From positions 1 through 7,957 of the forward strand of contig RFUP01000095.1 in NCBI GenBank assembly GCA_009922885.1: DNA of 7,957 bases. The letters are read 5' to 3'. This document shows positions 1 through 5,461 of the stretch, in pieces. Positions within the stretch are counted from its first letter, which is position 1, and every line of letters begins with the position of its first letter. The notes under the pieces were generated by a model. It ran no database searches, was not told where the DNA came from, and worked only from the letters and a program-made list of their open reading frames with translations. Position numbers and translations under genes: made by a program. The DNA comes from Paracoccaceae bacterium. Lineage in GTDB: Bacteria > Pseudomonadota > Alphaproteobacteria > Rhodobacterales > Rhodobacteraceae.

Positions 1-1167
1 GCGGTGATCGTGAACACCTGCGGCTTCCTCGACAGTGCCAAGGCCGAAAGCCTTGAAGCCATTGGCGAAGCGTTGCAGGAAAACGGCAAGGTGATCGTGA
101 CGGGGTGCTTGGGGGCAGAGCCTGAGTATATCACAGGCGTGCACCCGAAAGTGCTCGCGGTGACGGGCCCGCATCAATACGAGCAGGTGCTCGACGCGGT
201 GCATGGCGCGGTGCCGCCCGATCCAGATCCCTTCATCGATCTGTTGCCGCCCCAAGGCATCAAACTCACACCGCGGCATTACAGTTATCTAAAGATTTCT
301 GAGGGTTGCAACCATAAGTGCAAGTTTTGCATCATCCCGGACATGCGCGGCAAGCTTGCCTCGCGCCCGCATAAAGCGGTGATGCGGGAAGCGGAAAAGC
401 TCGTGGAAAACGGCGTGCGGGAACTTCTGATCATCTCGCAGGATACCTCGGCTTATGGCACCGACTGGGCGGATCGACCCTCGAAATTCCCCATCCTTGA
501 GCTGGCGAAAGACCTTGGAAGCCTCGGCGCTTGGGTGCGGATGCATTACGTCTATCCCTACCCGCATGTGCGCGAGTTGATCCCGATGATGGCCGAAGGT
601 GGCATCTTGCCTTACCTCGACATCCCCTTCCAGCACGCCCATCCCGAGGTGCTGAAGCGCATGGCGCGCCCGGCTGCGGCCTCGCGCACCTTGGATGAGA
701 TTGCCGCGTGGCGGCGCGATTGCCCTGATATCACGCTCCGCTCCACCTTCATCGTGGGCTACCCCGGCGAGACGGAAGACGAGTTCCAGACGCTGCTCGA
801 CTGGCTCGACGAGGCGCAACTGGATCGCGTGGGTTGCTTCCAATACGAGAACGTGGCGGGTGCCCGCTCGAACGATCTGCCGGATCATGTACCGGACGAG
901 GTGAAGCAAGAGCGTTGGGACCGCTTCATGGAAAAGGCGCAAGCCATTTCGGAAGCGAAACTCGAAGCCAAAGTGGGGCGGACGCTGCAAGTCATCGTCG
1001 ACGAAGTGGATGAAGACGCCGCCACCTGCCGCACCATGGCCGACGCGCCCGAAATCGACGGCAACCTCTTTATCGACGAAGGCCATGAGGGGCTGAACCC
1101 CGGCGATATCGTGGCGGTCGAAGTGGAGGAAGCGGGCGAATACGACCTATGGGGGCGGCTCGTCTGA
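1..1167 (+). CDS. rimO: Ribosomal protein S12 methylthiotransferase RimO (5' partial)
   Basis: This radical-SAM enzyme adds a methylthio group to the conserved aspartate of ribosomal protein S12 in the cytoplasm. The reading frame is open from the first base of the window, so the start and the first N-terminal cluster cysteine are missing. Compared with the usual 440-470 residues, roughly 50-80 are absent. The rest of the N-terminal methylthiotransferase domain is visible: NTCGF (Cys codon 19-21) and TGCLG (Cys codon 106-108) carry two of the three cysteines for the auxiliary 4Fe-4S cluster. The radical-SAM CxxxCxxC motif (CNHKCKFC) is encoded at 307-330, followed by IPDMRGKLASRP and ISQDTSAYG, which resemble RimO more than the tRNA enzyme MiaB. 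The last ~65 residues form a TRAM RNA-binding domain ending in DLWGRLV. The CDGSH gene follows 64 nt downstream on the same strand and may be read through. Confidence 0.97.
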   Translation, partial: AVIVNTCGFLDSAKAESLEAIGEALQENGKVIVTGCLGAEPEYITGVHPKVLAVTGPHQYEQVLDAVHGAVPPDPDPFIDLLPPQGIKLTPRHYSYLKISEGCNHKCKFCIIPDMRGKLASRPHKAVMREAEKLVENGVRELLIISQDTSAYGTDWADRPSKFPILELAKDLGSLGAWVRMHYVYPYPHVRELIPMMAEGGILPYLDIPFQHAHPEVLKRMARPAAASRTLDEIAAWRRDCPDITLRSTFIVGYPGETEDEFQTLLDWLDEAQLDRVGCFQYENVAGARSNDLPDHVPDEVKQERWDRFMEKAQAISEAKLEAKVGRTLQVIVDEVDEDAATCRTMADAPEIDGNLFIDEGHEGLNPGDIVAVEVEEAGEYDLWGRLV

Positions 1168-1217
1168 GCCCTTGCTTTCGTCTGGATTTGCGCTTTCTTT
1201 CTCTGGCAAGCCAAGCC

Positions 1218-1224
1218 AAAGGAG
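1218..1224 (+). promoter_or_regulatory. Ribosome binding site that fixes the CDGSH gene start
   Basis: AAAGGAG sits 7 nt before the ATG at 1232. It decides between this start and the upstream in-frame TTG at 1172, which has no comparable Shine-Dalgarno sequence. Confidence 0.75.
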
Positions 1225-1231
1225 CCAACCC

Positions 1232-1474
1232 ATGTCCGACGCGCCAATCATAGCCCAGAAAGCCCCCTACCCGACCGAGATCGAGGCCGGGAAGACCTAT
1301 TTCTGGTGTGCGTGCGGGCGCTCGCAAAAGCAGCCCTTCTGTGATGGCAGCCATAAGGGCACCGACATCACGCCCACCAAATACACCGCCGAGAAAGATG
1401 GCAAGGTGTGGTTCTGCGGCTGCAAGGCCAGCGCTAAGGCCCCGCTCTGCGACGGGGCACACAAGGCACTCTGA
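1232..1474 (+). CDS. CDGSH iron-sulfur domain protein (tandem CDGSH motifs)
   Basis: This 80-aa protein carries two CDGSH-type 2Fe-2S motifs. The first is CxC-x8-CDGSH with ligands C26, C28, C37 and H41. The second is CxC-x8-CDGAH with ligands C62, C64, C73 and H77. The three-Cys, one-His ligand set is the hallmark of the family, whose members bind redox-active and often labile clusters. The tandem arrangement in one short chain resembles mitochondrial CISD3/MiNT rather than the dimeric single-motif mitoNEET. There is no signal peptide or membrane segment, so it should be cytosolic. The ATG at 1232 is chosen because AAAGGAG (1218-1224) lies 7 nt upstream; a TTG at 1172 would extend the frame by 20 residues but lacks such support. 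Its stop lies 3 nt from the stop of the convergent cysteine-rich gene. The precise physiological role is unknown. Confidence 0.93.
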   Translation: MSDAPIIAQKAPYPTEIEAGKTYFWCACGRSQKQPFCDGSHKGTDITPTKYTAEKDGKVWFCGCKASAKAPLCDGAHKAL

Positions 1475-1477
1475 TCC

Positions 1478-1717
1478 CTATTTCTCGGCAGCAAGGCCCT
1501 CTAGAAGGGCCTTGTTACGGCAATAGTCCGGTGCTTCTTTCAGCCCGGCTTCTTGCGCGAGATAGCTTTTGCATTCTGTCGGGTGGACGCATTGGGCGCA
1601 GCGCACCACTGCTTCGCGGTAGACCTGCGGCCCCTGCCCTTTGACATCCGCGCCAAGTTTCTCAGCCATCTGGTCCATCAGGCCAAGGCGACGCGCCATG
1701 CTGTCGAATAGTCCCAT
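1478..1717 (-). CDS. DUF6455-like small four-cysteine protein, copy A (last gene of operon)
   Basis: This 79-aa cytosolic-type protein has no signal peptide or membrane segment. The N-terminal half is amphipathic (MGLFDSMARRLGLMDQMAEKLG). The C-terminal half carries C40-x2-C43-x5-C49-x16-C66, with the last Cys in the context APDYCRN. The same spacing recurs in the two upstream genes, which suggests a shared metal or Fe-S site. I recognise the pattern as that of the DUF6455 proteins common in Rhodobacteraceae, which have no established function; the family name is from memory. The ATG at 1717 is preceded by AAGGAG with 8 nt spacing; a longer frame reaching 1777 would overlap copy B heavily. 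It starts 2 nt after the stop of copy B, and its Shine-Dalgarno is embedded in the last codons of that gene (AAG GAG ACT TGA). It converges with the CDGSH gene. Confidence 0.85.
   Translation of the reverse strand: MGLFDSMARRLGLMDQMAEKLGADVKGQGPQVYREAVVRCAQCVHPTECKSYLAQEAGLKEAPDYCRNKALLEGLAAEK
1492..1514. terminator. Perfect 9-bp hairpin at the convergent gene end (possible terminator)
   Basis: The arms CAAGGCCCT (1492-1500) and AGGGCCTTG (1506-1514) are exact inverted complements around a 5-nt CTAGA loop. The hairpin begins 17 nt after the CDGSH stop and lies inside the last ~12 codons of the convergent cysteine-rich gene. On the + strand only TTACGG follows, with no real U tract, so calling it an intrinsic terminator for the CDGSH transcript is tentative. 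It could equally protect 3' ends from nucleases. Confidence 0.4.
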
Positions 1718-1719
1718 CC

Positions 1720-1998
1720 TCAAGTCTCCTTTTTTTGTGCAGCCTTGAGGGCTTGGAACACATGGGCGTTGCGGCAATAACTCGGGATTTCCCGAGGTGG
1801 CGATGCCTCAGCCAACCACACGTCGCAAGCACCACTCTCCGCACATTTCCGGCAGCGGGTCACGAGGGCCGCGTAAGTGTCAACCGAGAGACGTTCGGTC
1901 ATCACCGCTTCTCCCAGATTGAGATCCATATTGCGCGCCATGGACCGGGTCCGCCAGAAAGCGGCATCGGGCGGCGTCAGAGGAAGAACTTCGCCCAT
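1720..1998 (-). CDS. DUF6455-like small four-cysteine protein, copy B (middle gene of operon)
   Basis: This 92-aa paralogue of its two neighbours has the cysteine pattern C49-x2-C52-x5-C58-x16-C75, within VTRCRKC and IPSYCRN. Relative to copy A it has about 10 extra N-terminal residues (MGEVLPLTPPDAAFWRTRSM) before the shared segment around MARNMDLNLGE. No transmembrane segment or signal peptide is visible. The ATG at 1998 has GGAGG (2005-2009) 6 nt upstream, which makes it preferable to the much longer open frame running to 2277 across copy C. It begins 1 nt after the stop of copy C. The function is unknown; the conserved cysteines fit zinc or Fe-S binding, but no liganding has been shown. 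Confidence 0.82.
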   Translation of the reverse strand: MGEVLPLTPPDAAFWRTRSMARNMDLNLGEAVMTERLSVDTYAALVTRCRKCAESGACDVWLAEASPPREIPSYCRNAHVFQALKAAQKKET

Positions 1999-1999
1999 C

Positions 2000-2263
2000 T
2001 CAAGCCTCCATCTTCTCGGATTGCGCATCGAATGCCGCGCGGTTTTCGCACCAGTCCGGAGGGGCGAGGAAATCGCCCCGATCCAAGTGCCGTTCGCAAT
2101 CGCCGGGATTGGCGCAGCCGCGGCAGCGCGTGACCATCGCGGCCCAGTCTTCTTGAGACAGCGCGCCGCGTGCTTGTTTTTCGGCGAGATCGATCCCCGC
2201 AACATCGGCCATCCGGCGCACCAGCCAGATGTGACGAATCGGATTACCCAGTACAGAAACCAT
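2000..2263 (-). CDS. DUF6455-like small four-cysteine protein, copy C (first gene of operon)
   Basis: This 87-aa protein heads the three-gene operon. Its cysteines are C47-x2-C50-x5-C56-x15-C72, one residue shorter in the last spacer than copies A and B, in the contexts MVTRCRGC, GDCERHL and PPDWCEN. The N-terminus (MVSVLGNPIRHIWLVRRMADVAGIDL) is moderately hydrophobic but not a convincing signal or membrane anchor. The ATG at 2263 is preceded by GGGAGAGG about 4-5 nt upstream. The 73-nt gap to the M48 gene upstream contains a perfect Fnr-type palindrome and a plausible -10 element, so this gene should be the promoter-proximal member of an oxygen-regulated transcript. The function is not known. 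Confidence 0.83.
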   Translation of the reverse strand: MVSVLGNPIRHIWLVRRMADVAGIDLAEKQARGALSQEDWAAMVTRCRGCANPGDCERHLDRGDFLAPPDWCENRAAFDAQSEKMEA

Positions 2264-2281
2264 CGCGCCTCTCCCAAAACA

Positions 2282-2294
2282 TAGGGTCAGGCTA
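2282..2294 (-). promoter_or_regulatory. Predicted -10 element and transcription start of the four-cysteine operon
   Basis: In class II Fnr promoters the operator is centred at -41.5. Counting from the palindrome puts the start site at about 2282 and the -10 hexamer at 2294-2289, where the transcribed strand reads TAGCCT. This keeps the first T, the A and the last T of TATAAT. The agreement in spacing supports activation rather than repression, but the start site is a prediction. Confidence 0.5.
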
Positions 2295-2316
2295 GGCTCC
2301 AAGCGGGGCCTCCACA

Positions 2317-2330
2317 TTGATACGGATCAA
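2317..2330 (-). promoter_or_regulatory. Fnr/FnrL-type operator, perfect TTGAT-N4-ATCAA
   Basis: TTGATACGGATCAA on the + strand (TTGATCCGTATCAA on the transcribed strand) matches the Fnr/FnrL consensus in all ten specified positions. Its centre is about 60 nt upstream of the start codon of copy C. It begins after the M48 stop codon and belongs to the intergenic gap. In Rhodobacteraceae, FnrL (an oxygen-labile 4Fe-4S regulator) and related Dnr/NnrR-type Crp-Fnr proteins use this motif, so which regulator binds cannot be told from the site alone. Confidence 0.8.
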
Positions 2331-2336
2331 ACGCGT

Positions 2337-3080
2337 TCAGATTCCGGCAGCCGTGCGCCGCACGATCTCGATGCGCTGCGCATTCGGCGGGTGGGTGCCA
2401 AGGAAGCGGTTTCCGGGGTCTGGAATGCGGGTAAAGAATTCTGCGCCCCGCACCGGATCATAGCCCGCGCGCTTGGTAATGACGGTGCCAAGAGCATCGG
2501 CTTCCAGTTCGAAATCCTTGGAGTAGCTCCGCGCGCCGATGGATGCGCCGAGTTCTTGCGCCGTGCGAATGGCGTTGGCATCCCCGCCCGTGAGCGTGGC
2601 AAGGCCTGCGAAAATCACGGCACCCGCCGTGGCATTGGCCTGCTGGCGCGGGATATGGCCTTCGATGTGATGCGAGGCCTCATGCCCCATGACGAAGGCC
2701 AGCTCATGCACGTTGCGGGCTTCGGCGATGAGCGGCAGCGTGAACGCGATAATCGGGCGACCGGTATCATCGAGGGTCTGGAAAGCGTTCGGCGGCTGGC
2801 CGGGGCGGTCATCCACCACGATGCGGAAGTCGCAATTGGCGCGGGGGGCGCGGAGGCGGCACTCGGTTTCCGCAACAGGCTCCACTATGCGCACCACTTC
2901 AACGAAATTTCGCGCGGCTTGGCTCGCTGAAGGTGGCAGCGAGGGCGTTTGCACGGCGGCAGGTTGCGGCTGGGGCCGCGCCACAGGCTCCTCCATGCTG
3001 ACGCATCCCGCCAGCGCCGCCATCATCGCCATTGCCGCCAAAGTCACTCGCATCGCACCATTCCTGCGCTGTTTGCCCAT
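2337..3080 (-). CDS. M48 family zinc metalloprotease, predicted lipoprotein
   Basis: This 247-aa protein has a lipoprotein signal: a basic start (MGKQRRNGAMR), a hydrophobic stretch, and the lipobox LAGC with lipidated C26. The next residues (V-S) do not suggest inner-membrane retention, so the outer membrane facing the periplasm is likely. A Pro/Gln/Ala-rich linker (about 32-52) leads to a single M48 peptidase domain. Its zinc motif HEASH is at 133-137, the third ligand E191 lies in ELEADALG, and the family motif THPPNAQRI is at 229-237. C74 and C83 could form a disulfide. The size and layout resemble the LoiP/YcaL/BepA group of envelope quality-control proteases, but without the TPR domain of BepA. 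The ATG at 3080 has GGAAGG 8 nt upstream. An ATG at 3053 (MRVTLAAM) also has AGGA nearby and would give an equally good lipoprotein signal of 238 aa, so the start is not settled. Confidence 0.92.
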   Translation of the reverse strand: MGKQRRNGAMRVTLAAMAMMAALAGCVSMEEPVARPQPQPAAVQTPSLPPSASQAARNFVEVVRIVEPVAETECRLRAPRANCDFRIVVDDRPGQPPNAFQTLDDTGRPIIAFTLPLIAEARNVHELAFVMGHEASHHIEGHIPRQQANATAGAVIFAGLATLTGGDANAIRTAQELGASIGARSYSKDFELEADALGTVITKRAGYDPVRGAEFFTRIPDPGNRFLGTHPPNAQRIEIVRRTAAGI

Positions 3081-3135
3081 ATCTAACACCTTCCCCCCCG
3101 CGCTCCAGCCCCCCTCACACGGGATTGTTCTTGCC

Positions 3136-3402
3136 ATGTTGCGCGCCATCGCCTTTCATAACGGTATGTTCACCATCGAGCACGAATTCGACGCCACTGT
3201 TGTCACGCTGGTAGATGAGGGCAGCCCGCATCTCAAAGAAGACGTGACCATCAATATTTTCGAGGATTGCATTACGGTCGAGCAACTCGACCCGCGCACC
3301 GAGGAAGTGCAGCGCATCACCTTTTCGCACCAGCAGGCCCGCGAGTTGGCCGCAGCGCTGAACCTGCCGGAAGGGGTGTATACGCTCGGGCGGAAGCCTT
3401 AA
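3136..3402 (+). CDS. Conserved-looking small protein of unknown function
   Basis: This 88-aa acidic protein has no motif I can assign. It appears to be a small alpha/beta protein: alternating hydrophobic stretches at about 12-17, 21-26, 36-41, 45-50 and 58-63 look like beta strands, followed by a helix at 65-76 (HQQARELAAALN) and the end LPEGVYTLGRKP. There is one cysteine (C45), no signal peptide and no membrane segment. The start is uncertain. The ATG at 3136 has only a weak GGGA 11-12 nt upstream. An internal ATG at 3166 (MFTIEHEFDATV, 78 aa) has no Shine-Dalgarno but begins right where the strand-forming core starts. It diverges from the M48 gene across only 55 nt (85 nt with the later start), in which I see no convincing promoter. 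It ends directly at an intergenic repeat. Confidence 0.75.
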   Translation: MLRAIAFHNGMFTIEHEFDATVVTLVDEGSPHLKEDVTINIFEDCITVEQLDPRTEEVQRITFSHQQARELAAALNLPEGVYTLGRKP

Positions 3403-3504
3403 TGCGTTTCGCTTTTATGTTGAAACGGCACAAACGCTTTAAGCTTATGGATTGACGCATTTCTTAGCCGAAAAAGTCTATCAACTTTTTCTCGAAATGC
3501 TCTA
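3403..3504. repeat. Structured intergenic repeat between convergent genes (RIME/REP-like)
   Basis: This gap between two convergent genes is built of nested inverted repeats. On the right, the outer arms GCATTTC (3457-3463) and GAAATGC (3494-3500) enclose the inner arms GAAAAAGT (3470-3477) and ACTTTTTC (3484-3491), both perfect, around a 6-nt loop. On the left, TGCGTTTC (3403-3410) can pair with GAAACGGCA (3422-3430) with one bulged base, and AAACGCTTTAAGC follows. The composition is more AT-rich than the flanking genes. I recognise the motifs (GAGCATTTCGAG, GAAATGCG) as like a palindromic element dispersed in alphaproteobacterial intergenic regions; the copy number in this genome cannot be seen here. 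It may also act as a two-way transcript end. The stop codon of the DUF167 gene (TAG) lies at its right edge. Confidence 0.65.
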
Positions 3505-3765
3505 GCGCAGGCGGAAGCGCTTGTCGCGCGAGGTAGCGCCGGATGTCAGCTCCAACTCAGAAGGCGCCACGCCCAAAGCCTTGGCCAGTGCTTTGCGCAC
3601 TGCTTCCGTGGCCTTGCCATCCTCCGGGGCTTCGGTGACGTAAACGCGGATCTCACCTTCATCCGCCACGATGCGCGCACGGCTCGCTTTCGGCGTGACG
3701 CGCACAGCGAGTTCCGCGCCCGACACGGCCAGATGCGCCAATGCCCCGCGCGCCGCCTTACTCAT
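3502..3765 (-). CDS. DUF167 (YggU-like) family protein
   Basis: This 87-aa protein is a single DUF167 domain, a small alpha/beta fold of unknown function found across bacteria and eukaryotes. Diagnostic segments are VRVTPKASR (22-30), VTEAPEDGKATEAVRKALAK (43-62, the APxxGKAN-like motif with T for N) and LTSGATSRDKRFRL (73-86, the GxxSRxK motif). The length is typical. The ATG at 3765 overlaps the TGA of the extensin-like gene (ATGA, 3762-3765), which indicates translational coupling; a TTG two codons earlier is unlikely to be used. It is the last gene of the hisC-tyrA transcript and ends in the intergenic repeat. The family is often found near membrane-protein or YggT genes elsewhere, which is not the case here. 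Confidence 0.9.
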   Translation of the reverse strand: MSKAARGALAHLAVSGAELAVRVTPKASRARIVADEGEIRVYVTEAPEDGKATEAVRKALAKALGVAPSELELTSGATSRDKRFRLR

Positions 3766-4544
3766 TTGCAATAAGGCCCGCCACGATAGCGGGCAGTGTC
3801 GAAGTGGAAATGGTCACGGTGGAACTTGTCGGAATTCGGCCCCAGCACCGTGCCGAAAGGCCCGCAAGCCCCACGATGGACATTCTTCAGGATCTTCCCG
3901 TCACGCCCGCCGCCCCAGTTCTTCAAAACCGTGATCTGCGAGCCGTCCTTGTAGGTAAAGCCCGAGATGTCGATGGCATGGCCCTTCGCATGTTCAGACA
4001 GTCGCGCCCCCTTCTGACTGTTGCGAGTCCGGCAGGCGTAAGAGGCCGCCACGCGCAACTCGCTCACGCCACAACCGCGCCGCCCAACCTCCGGCACCAA
4101 GCTCCGGTCCACCCAGCGTTTCAGGGCTTTCGCTGTGGTGCAGTCGATCGTGGCCGGCGTCGACAGCCACACGCCCGAAACCGCCCGCACTTTCACCGCA
4201 TCGGAAATACCGCAGCCGCCACTCCCTAGAACACGGCCCACTTCCTCACCCTGGATATCGGCGACGCCACAGATCGCCCCGCCCGCCTTGGCCAGCCGCT
4301 TGGCGGGTTTCGGGTCTGCCCCCTCAGGCGCTTTGGCCAGCCGGGTTGCCAGATTTTCCGGGCGGCTCTGGGGGCGCAAGGCCTCGTGCAGCGCACTTTC
4401 GATGGCCGGAGCAGAAACGGGTGGGGGTGCAGCCACCACCATCACCCCGGCAGGCCGCGCAACAGGCCTCAGCGACTGGCGCGGCGCATCAGCCCAAGCG
4501 GCCGAGGTGCACAGAAGGAGAAGCGCCCAAAGCGCCCGCGTCAT
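3762..4544 (-). CDS. Extensin-like family protein with M15-type metal site
   Basis: This 260-aa protein has an N-terminal signal peptide (MTRALWALLLLCTSAAWADA, cleavage predicted after A-x-A near residue 18-20) and an Ala/Pro-rich low-complexity region to about residue 88. The extensin-like C-terminal domain runs from about 90 to 260. That domain carries SxHxxGxAxD (S183, H185, G188, A190, D192) and a later HxH (H245, H247). This is the metal-ligand arrangement of M15/VanY/MepA-type peptidoglycan peptidases, so a periplasmic murein-hydrolase role is plausible. The mature part has seven cysteines (C92, C111, C135, C158, C171, C227, C259), consistent with disulfides in the periplasm. The start ATG overlaps the tyrA stop (ATGA), and its own stop overlaps the DUF167 start in the same way. 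The family name does not imply a plant-type extensin function. Confidence 0.9.
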   Translation of the reverse strand: MTRALWALLLLCTSAAWADAPRQSLRPVARPAGVMVVAAPPPVSAPAIESALHEALRPQSRPENLATRLAKAPEGADPKPAKRLAKAGGAICGVADIQGEEVGRVLGSGGCGISDAVKVRAVSGVWLSTPATIDCTTAKALKRWVDRSLVPEVGRRGCGVSELRVAASYACRTRNSQKGARLSEHAKGHAIDISGFTYKDGSQITVLKNWGGGRDGKILKNVHRGACGPFGTVLGPNSDKFHRDHFHFDTARYRGGPYCK

Positions 4545-5461
4545 GACTTCGGACCGACACGCCCGAAATCTGGCGCAGCCGTATCCTGGCCCGCCTCGAT
4601 GATACCGCGCCGGATAGCACGGGTCCGGGTGAAATAATCAAACAACAACTCGCCATCTCCCTGCCGGATCGCCCGCTGTAACGCGAACAACTCCTCGGTG
4701 AATCGTCCGAGAACTTCAAGCGTTGCATCCTTGTTCGTCAAGAACACATCGCGCCACATCGTCGGGTCGGAGGCGGCAATCCGCGTAAAGTCGCGGAAAC
4801 CGGAGGCGGAATACTTAATGACTTCACTGTCGGTGACACGGCGCAAATCGTCGGCCACGCCCACCATCGTGTATGCGATCAAGTGCGGGGTATGCGAGGT
4901 GACGGCCAGAACGAGATCATGATGCTCGGCATCCATCTCGTCCACATTCGCGCCCATCCCCTGCCAGAGCGCCGTCAAATTCTCCACCGCCGCGCGCTCG
5001 GTATGCGCTTCGGGTGTGAGAATGCACCAGCGATTGACAAAAAGCGTGGCAAAACCCGATTCCGGCCCCGAATGCTCGGTGCCTGCCAAAGGGTGCCCCG
5101 GCACGAAATGGATCTCCGGCCCAAGGTGCGGGCCAACCGCCGAAATCACCGCCTGCTTGACCGAGCCCACATCCGTCACCGTCGCGCCGGGCTTCAGATG
5201 CGGCCCGATATCGCGCGCCACAGCCCCCATCGCCCCCGGCGGCACGCAGAGCACCACCAAGTCAGCCCCCTTCACCGCCTCAACAGCAGTGTCGCATACG
5301 CGGTCCACCAGAGCGATGCGGCGGGCGGTTTCGCGTGTGGCCTCGGTGCGGGCATAACCCGTCACTTCCCCTGCCAAACCGTTGCGGCGGATCGCCAGCG
5401 CCATCGAGCCTGCGATCAAGCCAAGACCGATCAGCGCCACCCGCTCATAGATCTGTGCCAT
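4541..5461 (-). CDS. tyrA: Prephenate/arogenate (cyclohexadienyl) dehydrogenase
   Basis: This 306-aa enzyme catalyses the NAD(P)-dependent oxidative decarboxylation of prephenate and/or arogenate on the way to tyrosine. The N-terminal Rossmann motif is GLGLIAGS (G12, G14, G18), followed by LCVPPGAM (71-78) and TDVGSVK (96-102). Substrate-site segments are VPGHPLAGTEHSGPESG (120-136), SHTPHLIAY (189-197) and GFRDFTRIAASDPTMW (221-236), all typical of the family. There is no chorismate mutase or ACT domain, so it is the monofunctional type (TyrC/TyrA of alphaproteobacteria). The cofactor and substrate preference cannot be read with confidence. The ATG at 5461 shares one base with the hisC stop (TGATG). 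A longer frame to 5509 would overlap hisC by 49 nt and is not preferred. Confidence 0.95.
   Translation of the reverse strand: MAQIYERVALIGLGLIAGSMALAIRRNGLAGEVTGYARTEATRETARRIALVDRVCDTAVEAVKGADLVVLCVPPGAMGAVARDIGPHLKPGATVTDVGSVKQAVISAVGPHLGPEIHFVPGHPLAGTEHSGPESGFATLFVNRWCILTPEAHTERAAVENLTALWQGMGANVDEMDAEHHDLVLAVTSHTPHLIAYTMVGVADDLRRVTDSEVIKYSASGFRDFTRIAASDPTMWRDVFLTNKDATLEVLGRFTEELFALQRAIRQGDGELLFDYFTRTRAIRRGIIEAGQDTAAPDFGRVGPKS

Noticed and set aside
289..1086. Long antisense open frame (265 codons) opposite rimO
   Set aside because: Its sequence follows from the codon bias of rimO on the other strand; it has no recognisable domain and rimO is certain here.
1999..2277. N-terminal extension of copy B through copy C in another frame
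   Set aside because: The extension is low-complexity and overlaps a gene with a clear homologous cysteine pattern; the ATG at 1998 has a strong Shine-Dalgarno.
2689..3135. N-terminal extension of the small + strand protein through the M48 gene
   Set aside because: It lies antisense to the M48 signal and catalytic domain and adds Arg/Ser/Ala-rich sequence without any domain.
3081..3135. Divergent promoters between the M48 gene and the small unknown gene
   Set aside because: No pair of -35 and -10 elements with acceptable spacing was found in either direction; the gap is C-rich on the + strand.
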